This document shows, one piece after another, positions 1-8,152 of a stretch of 33,526 bases of DNA. Source of the stretch: Dehalococcoidia bacterium (lineage in GTDB: Bacteria; Chloroflexota; Dehalococcoidia; Lucifugimonadales; Lucifugimonadaceae); the NCBI GenBank assembly GCA_022451965.1, contig JAKUNJ010000010.1, positions 1 to 33,526 on the forward strand. The letters run 5' to 3'. The notes under the pieces were generated by a model. That model worked only from the letters and a program-made list of their open reading frames with translations, did no database searches and had not been told where the DNA came from. Each line of letters opens with the position of its first letter. Within the stretch, counting starts at the first letter, position 1. Made by a program: the position numbers and the translations under genes.

Positions 1-369
1 TAGATTTCCAAACTTTGGTTTTATGAACCATTGGTCTAGAACTCTATAATCTCGTATGGTTTTAGGGTCCCAATTTGTCATCGGCTTACGCTGTGTAAGC
101 ATTAGAGACCATGATGATTTAGACATTTCATTTATTTTTTGAATTTTTGCTCTCATCTGATCTGTTATATTTTCAAAATGATCATATATTTCTTCTGTTG
201 AATCAAATGTTCTAGCCATAGTAACTAGTCCCATAGGGTTAGACCAAGATTTTGTTAAAAATCCTATTCCTGACCATCCAAACATAGATCTTAATTCTTT
301 TAATCCATCTAGGACTGCATCAGCATCACCAGGTGATGTTTGCTTAAATGTTCTTAACACATATTTCAT
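1..369 (-). CDS. Unrecognised small protein, paralogue of the next gene (3' end cut by window)
   Basis: The reading frame is open from an ATG at 369 down to base 1, giving about 123 residues without a stop, so the C-terminus lies outside the window. A Shine-Dalgarno-like AAAGGA precedes the ATG. The protein aligns with the neighbour upstream in transcription (388-1002): both have ELR followed by GWSG near residue 45, then a hydrophobic strand, then F(D/E)S, EEI and HFE. The pattern strand-helix-strand-strand-helix suggests a ferredoxin-like alpha+beta barrel of the NIPSNAP/Dabb type, but this is inferred from the pattern, not a recognised family. Only 18 bases separate the two genes, so they are probably co-transcribed. 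Function unknown; no catalytic motif seen. Confidence 0.75.
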   Translation of the reverse strand, partial: MKYVLRTFKQTSPGDADAVLDGLKELRSMFGWSGIGFLTKSWSNPMGLVTMARTFDSTEEIYDHFENITDQMRAKIQKINEMSKSSWSLMLTQRKPMTNWDPKTIRDYRVLDQWFIKPKFGNL

Positions 370-387
370 ATTTCAAATTCCTTTCTA

Positions 388-1002
388 TTAATCAAACATT
401 AATCTAGTTATATGTCTCCTGGGAGGCTCAATCAAAAAATCTTGAACTGATTCCATAACTTTAATATTTGATTTAGATTCTTCAAATGTTGGTAAAAAGG
501 AAAGATTTGGAAAAGGTAATGTCATAACAATATCTCCTGGTTCCATAGATCCAATAGGTACAGATATTCCAGGCATATTACCATTTCTTCCTACAGAATT
601 TTTAATTACTGCATCTGCAAGATCCCATCTTTTACCTATTTTAGCTTTCATCCAAAATTGAATAACATATTTATTTTTTTTCATGTTTTCAAAATTAGGC
701 CCTGATGGTGATCTAAGTACTTCAAAAACAGTATTAACATACATATCACAATAAGAATTTAGTTCACTAATTTTGTTTCCAACTTCTTTATTTGAAGACA
801 TTTTTTCAAAATGTTGATCTATTTCTTCCATTGATTCAAATCTCTTGAAATGACTTATTAAGCTAACTGTATTTGTAAAGGGTAAAGTTATTCCTCCTTG
901 TCCTGACCAACCCATCAATTTTCTCAATTCTATTGTTCCTTCCGTTACCTCTCTTATTTTAGAAACGTGAGGTTTTCTAAAACTTCTAAATGTATATGGC
1001 AT
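388..1002 (-). CDS. Unrecognised small protein, tandem paralogue
   Basis: A 204-residue product starting MPYTFRSF. The frame stays open further upstream to an ATG at 1101, but the ATG at 1002 is preferred: it has a purine-rich AAAGGAAAG about 6-8 bases upstream, and the upstream extension is low-complexity and absent from the paralogue. The N-terminal half reads as strand (TFRSF), helix, strand with GWSG, strand ending in KRF, then a long helix with EEIDQHFEKM, resembling one ferredoxin-like unit. The C-terminal 70 residues (proline/glycine-rich, with SVPIGSMEPGD) do not match anything I know. It pairs with the truncated paralogue downstream. Function unknown. A stress-responsive or NIPSNAP-like dimeric barrel is the best guess, held weakly. 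Confidence 0.75.
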   Translation of the reverse strand: MPYTFRSFRKPHVSKIREVTEGTIELRKLMGWSGQGGITLPFTNTVSLISHFKRFESMEEIDQHFEKMSSNKEVGNKISELNSYCDMYVNTVFEVLRSPSGPNFENMKKNKYVIQFWMKAKIGKRWDLADAVIKNSVGRNGNMPGISVPIGSMEPGDIVMTLPFPNLSFLPTFEESKSNIKVMESVQDFLIEPPRRHITRLMFD

Positions 1003-1040
1003 TTTCTTTCCTTTCTTTTTACAATCTGAAGAAGATTTAA

Positions 1041-1060
1041 AAATAAACCTACAAGGTTTT
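1041..1060 (-). terminator. Weak hairpin with T-run, possible terminator
   Basis: On the minus strand, AAACCT and AGGTTT form a 6-bp stem around a 3-base loop (plus-strand arms 1045-1050 and 1054-1059), followed by TATTTTTA. It lies about 90 bases after the stop of the alkyltransferase gene at 1146 and could end the transcript that starts at 4403. The stem is short and the region is AT-rich, so chance occurrence is possible. Confidence 0.3.
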
Positions 1061-1145
1061 ATTATTAGATTTATGTACATTAAGTAAATAGAATGTAACA
1101 AAATTACATATTTAGATACTAATTGCTAAGGTCATTAACTTACAG

Positions 1146-1637
1146 CTAAGCTTTTAGTTCAAGTGTCAATAAAAACTTTTTTTTCTCTATGCCACCGCCA
1201 TAACCAGAAATGTCTCCTATGTTAGATATGATTCTATGACAAGGAACTATTATAGATATAGGATTTTTATTATTTGCATTCCCTACAGCTCTGTATGCTT
1301 TAGGATTTTTTATAGATTTAGCTATATCACTATAACTTTTGGTTTTTCCATACTCAACATTCTTAAGTTCATTCCAGACTTTTTTTTGAAAATCTGTACC
1401 ATAAATATATTTGATAGGTATATCAAACTTTCTTCTTTTACCTAAGAAATACTCATCTAATTGAATGATTGATTTATCTATAACTTTATTTGAAAAATTA
1501 TTTATTTTTTTTTTATAAAAATACCTACTGAAATTTCTTTCAGGTTGATAAAACTTTAACATGCAAAGATTATTTTCATCAGAAATAAGTAAGAGTGGAC
1601 CTACAGATGATTGATATATTTTAGAGAAATATTCCAA
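1146..1637 (-). CDS. ogt: Methylated-DNA--protein-cysteine S-methyltransferase (MGMT/Ogt)
   Basis: Suicidal DNA repair enzyme that transfers O6-alkyl groups from guanine (and O4 from thymine) to its own cysteine. The 163 residues match the usual Ogt length. The catalytic motif VPCHR is present with Cys133, preceded by the helix-turn-helix/arginine-finger stretch (YRAVGNANNKNP) and followed by the glycine loop SGYGGG. There is no Ada-type regulatory domain. The start is a TTG at 1637 without a convincing Shine-Dalgarno; the next Met is at residue 26, inside the N-terminal domain, so the TTG is preferred. Only 5 bases separate it from the upstream aminotransferase-like gene, so translation may be coupled. 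Its place in an operon with a MATE exporter and a PLP enzyme is unusual. Confidence 0.93.
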   Translation of the reverse strand: MEYFSKIYQSSVGPLLLISDENNLCMLKFYQPERNFSRYFYKKKINNFSNKVIDKSIIQLDEYFLGKRRKFDIPIKYIYGTDFQKKVWNELKNVEYGKTKSYSDIAKSIKNPKAYRAVGNANNKNPISIIVPCHRIISNIGDISGYGGGIEKKKFLLTLELKA

Positions 1638-1642
1638 TTATT

Positions 1643-3010
1643 TTACGCTAATACTTCTTTTATTTCTGAAGATATTTCCCTTGTAGAATCTACTAGATAA
1701 TCAATCTCTTTTTCTGACATTAATATATTCAGGGCACCAGCATTCTTTAGCTGCAATAATATGCCTTTATTTCTAAGATAAGAAAATAAAATTTTTGTCA
1801 TTTCTGAATTATTTTCAATAAATGATCTATAATCTCTTATTTGATTATCGTTAAAATTAATACCAAACAAAGATCCATATCCTGTTACCTGTACAGGTAA
1901 GTCTATTTCGTTAAAAACTGAAGATAATTTAATTCTAAGAGTTTCGCCTAATTCATTCATTTTATTAAAATTATTCTCAGTTAGATTTTCCATCACAGTT
2001 ACTCCAGCTTCCATAGTAAGTGGATTTCCATTAAAAGTTCCAGCATGAGCAATATCATAATTAGGACTGGTGGGATCAAATAATTCCATAATTTCTTCTT
2101 TTCCACCAAATGCTCCCACTGGTAATCCTCCACCTATTATTTTCCCTAGAGTAGTCATATCTGGTGTAATATCAAATGATTCTTGAGCTCCTCCAGAAGC
2201 TACTCTAAAACTTTGAATTTCATCAAATATAAGTAGAATCCCTAGCTCTTCAGTTATATCTCTGATAAATCTAATAAATTCAATATCTAAAGGTAAATAT
2301 CCAAAATTTGAAATAATTGGTTCCATTATTACACATGCTAAATCTTCTTTGTGGATACTTATTAATTCCTTTGACTTTTCAATATTGTTATAAGGAAGAA
2401 CAATAACGTCATCTAATATACTTTTTGGTTGATAGCTATATTCAGGGATCCCTGGATGAGTATCAATATTTAGATCTTCTTTTTTAGGGTATACGCTAAC
2501 AGAAACATGATCATGTGTTCCATGATAACCTCCTTCAAATTTAGCTATTTTAGTTTTTTTAGTAAAAGATCTAGCTGCCATTATTGCCATCATTGTTGCT
2601 TCAGTACCTGAATTTGTAAATCTTACTTTCTCAAAAGATGGGACTCTTTCAACTAATATATCTGCTAGCTTAGATTGGCCTTCAGTAGGAACACTATATA
2701 CAGTTCCTTCTTGAACTTGCTTTGTAAGAGTTTTTACTATTTCAGGGTGAGTATGCCCCAGAATTAAGGTTGTAGCGTTTAACATGAAATCTAAATAATT
2801 ATTATTATCAATGTCATTTATGTACATACCTTCTGCATTATCAACAAAAAAAGGATAAGGATCCATCCACTGAGTAGTTCTAGTATTTCCACCAGGCATT
2901 ACTTTTGATGCTGCTATATGCTTAGTATGAGAATTCGGGGTATTTTTTTCATATTGAACATATTGGTCATTCAATATCTGATTTAGTTTTTCTTTCATGG
3001 ATGATTTCAT
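1643..3010 (-). CDS. Glutamate-1-semialdehyde 2,1-aminomutase-like class III aminotransferase
   Basis: PLP enzyme of fold type I, 455 residues. Family hallmarks are MPGG near residue 38, NSGTEA (133-138) binding cofactor phosphate, EGGYHG (159-164), FDEIQ (262-266) with the Asp pairing to the pyridine nitrogen, and Schiff-base Lys290 in TLGKIIGGGLPVGAFGG. This is the HemL/GSA-aminomutase branch. The sequence departs from true HemL in the N-terminus (MPGGNTRTTQW instead of the usual GGVNSPVRAF), and no other heme gene is nearby, so a different amino substrate is likely. Such paralogues are common in marine Chloroflexota. It starts 19 bases after the MATE gene ends. The first ATG is used; a second lies four codons later. 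Confidence 0.88.
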   Translation of the reverse strand: MKSSMKEKLNQILNDQYVQYEKNTPNSHTKHIAASKVMPGGNTRTTQWMDPYPFFVDNAEGMYINDIDNNNYLDFMLNATTLILGHTHPEIVKTLTKQVQEGTVYSVPTEGQSKLADILVERVPSFEKVRFTNSGTEATMMAIMAARSFTKKTKIAKFEGGYHGTHDHVSVSVYPKKEDLNIDTHPGIPEYSYQPKSILDDVIVLPYNNIEKSKELISIHKEDLACVIMEPIISNFGYLPLDIEFIRFIRDITEELGILLIFDEIQSFRVASGGAQESFDITPDMTTLGKIIGGGLPVGAFGGKEEIMELFDPTSPNYDIAHAGTFNGNPLTMEAGVTVMENLTENNFNKMNELGETLRIKLSSVFNEIDLPVQVTGYGSLFGINFNDNQIRDYRSFIENNSEMTKILFSYLRNKGILLQLKNAGALNILMSEKEIDYLVDSTREISSEIKEVLA

Positions 3011-3029
3011 ATATTGAAATTATATATCT

Positions 3030-4403
3030 TTATTTTATTAAAGAAACGTTTTTTCTTTCAGGATTCCAATTCGGGCCAAACATATTCAAGAATAGTACCA
3101 ACCCAACTAAGGACATTGCTAAACCAATCGTAAAAAATAAATAGTTTATATTTAGGTCTTGGCTAATTATTAATATTCCAAAAATTGAAACTACTGACAA
3201 TCTAGAAATTCCTCCAACTATTGGAAATAACATGTTTCCTGTACCTTGACTGGCAAAATATAGAGTTTTACCAAAAGCAAAAAGCATATAAAATGGACCA
3301 ACGATACTGAGATACAAAGCACCAATTGCATATGCCTCAGGATCCGTTGTAAATAAATTTAACCAAATACTAGGAAATATAGATAAAGTAATACCAACTA
3401 TTGCAACAATAGAAGCTATTATACTTGCACCAAACCAAGCAGATTTTCTGGCTCTAGAAAACTGTTTAGCACCAAAATTTACGCCTGTTGTAGATGTTAA
3501 TACTCCACCTATGCCGAATGCAAAGGGAATTAATGTTTGCTCCAACCTTGCACAAACCCCATATCCTGCAACTGCCTCAGTACCAAAATTTGCTATGAAG
3601 CTAGTTGTTACTAAAATAGTTACAGCAATAGAGATACTATTTATTGCTCCTACTCCCCCAACCTTAAAAATATCTATAAAAATATCCTTTCTTAGGGCAG
3701 TGATTTTTATTGAAACATTATATCTACCTCTAAAAATTGAAATGAGCATACAAATAGAAGCAATAGCTTGAGGTATGATCATTGCTGATGCTAATCCGAC
3801 TAGACCTAATGATGGGAAAAACCACCAACCTAAGGAAAGTGAACCTGCTAGTATAAGCTGAGTAATTCCTATAATAATATTGATTCTAGCAAGAGCTTGA
3901 TAGTCTCCGAATGCCCTGAATATAGAAGTTAATAAAAAAAATAAAAAGATAAAAGGAGAGAAACCAAAAAATATTCTAGAGTAAGTTAAAGCTTCATTGA
4001 CAACTTCTTCTTCAACTCCAATTAAATAGAATATATATTTTGAAAAACCAACAAAAAGAACGAAAAAAATTATTGAGATTAGTAAGTAAACTATAAAGGA
4101 ATGCCACACCACAAAATTAGCTCTATTAATATCATTCGATCCTATAGATCGAGATAATGCTGAAACTACTCCCCCACCTATAGCACCCTGTCCAATCATT
4201 CCAGCTAATGAAACTAAAGGGAATACAACTGACACAGCAGCAAGTGAAATAATTCCTAGTTGACCTGCAAAAAATATTTCAGAAAAAGTAATTACTAACA
4301 TAAAAAGAACTGAAATCATATTTGGAGTTGCTAACTTAAACAACATTGATGGTATTGAACCATCAAGAATTAATTTTATTCTTTCTGAATCTTGTAAGCT
4401 CAT
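3030..4403 (-). CDS. MATE-family multidrug/solute exporter
   Basis: Integral membrane antiporter of 457 residues with about 12 hydrophobic helices in two related halves, the usual MATE length. The N-terminal half carries the characteristic pattern: a short cytoplasmic start, helix 1 with PNMISVLFMLVITFSEIFFAGQLG, and GQGAIGGG in helix 2. The second half begins near residue 240 (KVGGVGAINSI). MATE proteins expel cationic or organic compounds using Na+ or H+ gradients; the substrate cannot be predicted. First gene of a minus-strand unit with the GSA-aminotransferase-like and Ogt genes. The ATG at 4403 has no Shine-Dalgarno, and a promoter-like pair ends just upstream, so the mRNA may be almost leaderless. 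Confidence 0.92.
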   Translation of the reverse strand: MSLQDSERIKLILDGSIPSMLFKLATPNMISVLFMLVITFSEIFFAGQLGIISLAAVSVVFPLVSLAGMIGQGAIGGGVVSALSRSIGSNDINRANFVVWHSFIVYLLISIIFFVLFVGFSKYIFYLIGVEEEVVNEALTYSRIFFGFSPFIFLFFLLTSIFRAFGDYQALARINIIIGITQLILAGSLSLGWWFFPSLGLVGLASAMIIPQAIASICMLISIFRGRYNVSIKITALRKDIFIDIFKVGGVGAINSISIAVTILVTTSFIANFGTEAVAGYGVCARLEQTLIPFAFGIGGVLTSTTGVNFGAKQFSRARKSAWFGASIIASIVAIVGITLSIFPSIWLNLFTTDPEAYAIGALYLSIVGPFYMLFAFGKTLYFASQGTGNMLFPIVGGISRLSVVSIFGILIISQDLNINYLFFTIGLAMSLVGLVLFLNMFGPNWNPERKNVSLIK

Positions 4404-4412
4404 TTTAAGTAC

Positions 4413-4440
4413 TTTATAGATTACTTAGTACTAGTAGCAA
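4413..4440 (-). promoter_or_regulatory. Promoter-like -35/-10 pair for the MATE gene
   Basis: On the minus strand, TTGCTA (plus coordinates 4435-4440) and TATAAA (4413-4418) are separated by 16 bases. The predicted start of transcription falls within a few bases of the ATG at 4403, implying a very short leader. Two copies of the palindrome AGTACT (4408-4413 and 4427-4432), 19 bases apart, sit over the downstream edge of the -10 and in the spacer. They could be operator half-sites. Confidence 0.4.
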
Positions 4441-4493
4441 TCTGTATCCCTCAGTATTATATGATAAAAACATTTTGAAAGCGGAGAATTACT

Positions 4494-5510
4494 ATGCCAT
4501 ATGGTGGAAATGATTGGTTAGATTTAAATCAAGAAGAGAGTATTGAACCAGAATTACCTATTTGTGATCCACATCATCATTTTTGGGACTTGAGAAGTGA
4601 AAGAACACCATATGGAAAATATTTACTTAATGAATTATTAAGTGATTTCAAAGATCATAATATTAAATCAACTGTATTTATTGAGGCTAGAGCTATGTAC
4701 AACATAAATCTAGAAAAAAGTTATCAATCTGTTGGAGAAGTAGAATTTGTTCAAGGATTATCTGCTGCTAGTGCTAGTGGTATATATGGTAATAGTAGAG
4801 CAGCTGCAGCAATAATTGGTCATGCAAATCTAAATCTTGGCTCAAAAGTAAAACCAATTTTAGAATCTTTAGTCGCAGCAAGCCCAAATAGATTTAGAGG
4901 TATAAGGCATATTGTTGCAAAAGATGATGATCCTAAAGTTGTTATGAGACAGGTTTATGACCTAAAAGAACAAATGACTACAAAAAATTTTATCGAAGGT
5001 GCAAAAGTTTTAGCTGATATGGGACTAACTTTTGATTCATGGATGTATTTTCATCAATTACCAGAGCTACTTAATTTAGCAAAAAAGGTTCCTGAATTAG
5101 AAATCGTATTAGATCATGTAGGCGGATTACTTCAAGTAGGCAGATATTCAACTATAAAAAAAGAAGTTAAAGAAATTTGGAAAAAAAATATTTCAGATTT
5201 ATCTGAATGCCCAAATGTAAAAATTAAGTTAGGTGGTTTAGGTATGCCTATATTTGGATATGATTGGCATGAAAGAGATATTCCAATTGGTTCAGATGAT
5301 TTAGCATTTGACATGGCTCCAATTTTAGATTTCTGTATTGAAAAATTCACTCCAGAAAGAGGGATGTTTGAGAGTAATTTTCCTGTAGATAAGGTTTCTT
5401 TTAGTTATAATATTTTATATAACGCTTTCAAAAAATACTCTAAAGATTTTAGCAAATCTGAAAGGGCTGCAATGTTTCATGATAATGCGGTTAAGTTTTA
5501 TAAAATATAG
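4494..5510 (+). CDS. Amidohydrolase-2 / COG3618 lactonase-type TIM-barrel hydrolase
   Basis: Metal-dependent hydrolase of 338 residues in the family of L-rhamnono- and L-fucono-lactonases and 2-pyrone-4,6-dicarboxylate lactonase. Family marks: CDPHHHFWDL with His27 and His29 after strand 1, Glu64 in FIEAR, His187 on a later strand, LDHVGG (His208), KLGGLG near 246, and FPVDK with Asp299 near the C-terminus. The ATG at 4494 is well placed 7 bases after GGAG. It heads a plus-strand run with an HpcH/HpaI aldolase 21 bases downstream, a pairing that suggests opening of a lactone followed by retro-aldol cleavage further along. The substrate is not readable from sequence; decarboxylases of the same superfamily are an alternative. 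Confidence 0.88.
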   Translation: MPYGGNDWLDLNQEESIEPELPICDPHHHFWDLRSERTPYGKYLLNELLSDFKDHNIKSTVFIEARAMYNINLEKSYQSVGEVEFVQGLSAASASGIYGNSRAAAAIIGHANLNLGSKVKPILESLVAASPNRFRGIRHIVAKDDDPKVVMRQVYDLKEQMTTKNFIEGAKVLADMGLTFDSWMYFHQLPELLNLAKKVPELEIVLDHVGGLLQVGRYSTIKKEVKEIWKKNISDLSECPNVKIKLGGLGMPIFGYDWHERDIPIGSDDLAFDMAPILDFCIEKFTPERGMFESNFPVDKVSFSYNILYNAFKKYSKDFSKSERAAMFHDNAVKFYKI

Positions 5511-5531
5511 TAATAATAGAAAGAATAATTC

Positions 5532-6308
5532 ATGATTTACAACAAGATTCTTGAAAATATTAAATCTAATAAAACAGCTGTTGGATTAAATATAAATATA
5601 AACTCACCTCATTTAGTTGAGTTTTTTGGATCAATGGGATTTGATTGGGTTTTTATAGATTGTGAGCATGGATCCATGTCAGATTCAGAGGCTGAAAATA
5701 TGATCAGAGCTGCAGAATTATATGATATGGCTTCAGTTGTTAGAGTTGCAGCTAATGAACCATATTTGATACTAAAAATGCTTGATGCTGGTGCTAGAGG
5801 AATTGTTGTACCTCATATTGATAATAAAGATGAGGCCATAAAAGCTAGAAATGCTGCTAAATATCCTCCTTTAGGATTAAGAGGATCAAATTATGGAACA
5901 GGAAGAAACAATAAGTACGGATCACTTATTAATGATACTGAAGAGTATTACAAGTTTGCTAATAACAATACTATTTTATTTGCTCTAATAGAATCTAAAG
6001 AGGCTGTAGAAAATATTGATGAAATTTTATCTGTTGATGGAATTGATGCTACTTGGCTTGGTCCATCAGATATGGCATTATCAATGGGCTTACCTGGTAA
6101 AAATCAAGTACAAAAATACTTAGATATCGTTGTAAAAAAGACTATAGAAAAAGGAAAGATTTCGGCAGCTACACATTCAGGACCTGATCAATTTGATGAA
6201 TATGAACATTTTCATAAATTAGGATCGAAAGTTTTATCAATTACTTCTCTTTCATTAATGAAACAGGCTGCAATAAATTGGCAAAAAAACATAAGAAAAT
6301 TAGATTAA
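5532..6308 (+). CDS. HpcH/HpaI-family class II aldolase
   Basis: Metal-dependent aldolase of 258 residues, standard family length. Such enzymes cleave 4-hydroxy-2-keto acids (for example 2-keto-3-deoxy-aldonates or HKHD) to pyruvate plus an aldehyde. Key residues are visible: DCEHG with catalytic His46, Arg71 in VVRVAANEP, the GARGIVVPHI strand (87-96), the RGSNYGTGR substrate loop (117-125), Glu154 as metal ligand in ALIESKEAVENI, and Asp180 in WLGPSDMALS. It lies 21 bases after the lactonase-type gene and 13 bases before the ABC ATPase. Macrophomate synthase and citrate-lyase-like relatives share the fold but differ at these motifs. Confidence 0.92.
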   Translation: MIYNKILENIKSNKTAVGLNININSPHLVEFFGSMGFDWVFIDCEHGSMSDSEAENMIRAAELYDMASVVRVAANEPYLILKMLDAGARGIVVPHIDNKDEAIKARNAAKYPPLGLRGSNYGTGRNNKYGSLINDTEEYYKFANNNTILFALIESKEAVENIDEILSVDGIDATWLGPSDMALSMGLPGKNQVQKYLDIVVKKTIEKGKISAATHSGPDQFDEYEHFHKLGSKVLSITSLSLMKQAAINWQKNIRKLD

Positions 6309-6321
6309 GTAAGGCTAAATT

Positions 6322-7077
6322 TTGAACATTATAGAAGTTGAAAATCTAGTAAAAAAATATGATAAATTTATTGCAGTAAAGGGTATAGATTTTACAGTTA
6401 AACAAGGTGAAATATTTGGCCTTCTGGGTCCTAATGGTGCTGGAAAAACTACAACTGTTGAGATACTAGAAGGACTTAGAAAAGCAACTTCAGGAATTGC
6501 AAGTATAGACGGAATCGATGTTTCAAAAAATTCTAAGGGTGTAAAAAAAATAATTGGTGTTCAACTTCAAGAATGTTCTTTTTTTGATAAGTTAACGCTA
6601 TATGAAATAATTGAAATGTTTTCTGTGCTTTATTCAACAAATTCAGATATAAATTCAATACTAGAAAAAGTTGGGTTATTAGAAAAGAAAAACTCATACT
6701 ATAAACCCTTATCAGGTGGTCAAAAACAAAGATTATCTATTGCAGTTGCTTTAGTTAACAACCCAAAAGTATTATTTTTAGATGAACCAACAACTGGTCT
6801 AGATCCACAAGCCAGAAGAAATATGTGGGAATTAATAAGTGAAATAAAAAAAGATGGTAAAACCATAATTCTTACAACGCATTATATGGAAGAGGCAGAA
6901 ATTCTTTGTGACAGAGTAGCAATTATAGATTCAGGAAAAATTGTCAAAATAGACTCTCCAAAAAATTTAATATCAGAACTCTTAAATTCTGGATTTGTAA
7001 CAGAAAAAAGATATCAAGAAGCTACACTTGAGGATGTTTTTCTTGACCTTACAGGCAAAAGCTTAAGGGAATATTAA
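6322..7077 (+). CDS. ABC transporter ATP-binding protein (ABC-2 exporter type)
   Basis: Nucleotide-binding subunit, 251 residues. Walker A GPNGAGKTT at 36-44, Q-loop QLQE near 81, signature LSGGQ at 130-134, Walker B LFLDEP at 151-156, D-loop GLDP, and switch His187 in TTHYME. Start is TTG at 6322, supported by AAGG 7 bases upstream and by the immediate ABC N-terminus IIEVENLVKKY. The sequence resembles the CcmA/NatA/drug-exporter branch (COG1131). Its stop codon overlaps the ATG of the permease by one base (TAATG), so the two are translationally coupled and probably form an exporter. The C-terminal region is shorter than in many DrrA-type ATPases. Confidence 0.95.
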   Translation: MNIIEVENLVKKYDKFIAVKGIDFTVKQGEIFGLLGPNGAGKTTTVEILEGLRKATSGIASIDGIDVSKNSKGVKKIIGVQLQECSFFDKLTLYEIIEMFSVLYSTNSDINSILEKVGLLEKKNSYYKPLSGGQKQRLSIAVALVNNPKVLFLDEPTTGLDPQARRNMWELISEIKKDGKTIILTTHYMEEAEILCDRVAIIDSGKIVKIDSPKNLISELLNSGFVTEKRYQEATLEDVFLDLTGKSLREY

Positions 7078-8144
7078 TGAAAATATATCTGATTATTGCT
7101 TCATCAACCATAAAAATGTATTTCAGAAGAACTCAAAGTCTTTTCTGGACTCTATTTTTTCCTGTTGTAATGATGATTGGACTTGGATTTTTTGGTTTTG
7201 GAGAATATGAAAAACCTAAACTAGGAATAATCGATCGTGCAAATAACACAACATCTAAAGAATTTATAAACAACTTACAACAAAAACAATACATTGAAAT
7301 AGATCAAAATATTGAGGAAAACTATGAAGAAAATTTATTAGAGCACTTAACAGATTCGGTTCTTATTATTCCAGAAAATTTTGGGTCAAGTAATAATAAA
7401 ATCGAAATATATTATGAGAAATCTAATTCAGAATTAGCCTATTCTTTTCAAGATACCTCTTTATTTTTACTGCAAAATTTACAAGATAATAATTTTACAG
7501 TCGAAATTTTAGAAAAAAAATTTGAACATGAAAATCAAGGTTACAAAGGTTTTCTAGTACCTGGAATAGTTGCCTTAGCTATAATGCAAAGTGGTATTTT
7601 AGGAGTAGTTTTCACAATAATAAATTATAAAAGCCAAGGTGTCCTAAAACGATTACAAGCTGCCCCAATAAATCCAGGGCATTTTCTGATAGGTCAATTG
7701 ATAAGCAGACTTTTGATACTAACAATACAAACTGTAGTTTTATTTATAATAGGTGTATTAATATTGGATATAAATATAGCTCTTGGTAATATTTATGCAT
7801 GGATTAATATTGGCATTTTTTCAATTCTTGGATCCATCTTATTTTTATTTATTGGTCTAGCCATTTCTGGAGCTTCTCCTAATGAGGATTATGCTGCGCC
7901 ATTTGCTAACTTAATAACTTTTCCAATGATGTTTTTGTCAGGAGTTTTTTTTGATAACGAGCTTCTTCCTGATTGGATATCTAATATTACAGAATTCCTA
8001 CCATTAACTCCATTAGTAGAATCTTTAAGAGAATCAGCACTTTACGGAACCAATACTTTTGAATTACTTCCAGAACTTATCACCATATTAGCTTGGATAA
8101 TGGTTGCGTTTGGTGTGGGAGTTAAGACATTTAAGTGGGAATGA
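7077..8144 (+). CDS. ABC-2 type transporter permease
   Basis: Membrane subunit of 355 residues partnering the ATPase just upstream. One N-terminal membrane helix (about 15-40) is followed by an extracytoplasmic domain of roughly 130 residues (about 45-170), then five hydrophobic segments in the C-terminal half. This is the ABC-2 membrane_3 layout of NatB/YhgE-like and antibiotic exporters. The conserved PMMFLSGVFF and LPLTPLVESLRESALYG stretches of the family are present near 285 and 310-330. The ATG at 7077 shares its A with the TAA of the ATPase gene. Substrate unknown; the preceding lactonase and aldolase genes do not identify it. Confidence 0.92.
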   Translation: MKIYLIIASSTIKMYFRRTQSLFWTLFFPVVMMIGLGFFGFGEYEKPKLGIIDRANNTTSKEFINNLQQKQYIEIDQNIEENYEENLLEHLTDSVLIIPENFGSSNNKIEIYYEKSNSELAYSFQDTSLFLLQNLQDNNFTVEILEKKFEHENQGYKGFLVPGIVALAIMQSGILGVVFTIINYKSQGVLKRLQAAPINPGHFLIGQLISRLLILTIQTVVLFIIGVLILDINIALGNIYAWINIGIFSILGSILFLFIGLAISGASPNEDYAAPFANLITFPMMFLSGVFFDNELLPDWISNITEFLPLTPLVESLRESALYGTNTFELLPELITILAWIMVAFGVGVKTFKWE

Positions 8145-8152
8145 TTCTTAAG

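Noticed and set aside
1236-1445. Plus-strand frame of 69 codons inside ogt
   Set aside because: Lies wholly opposite a gene with a complete catalytic motif; its residues are low-complexity Ile/Phe/Tyr from AT-rich antisense.
1643-3010. Calling the PLP enzyme a genuine HemL of tetrapyrrole synthesis
   Set aside because: The N-terminal signature differs from HemL and no hemA/B/C/D gene is nearby; kept at family level.
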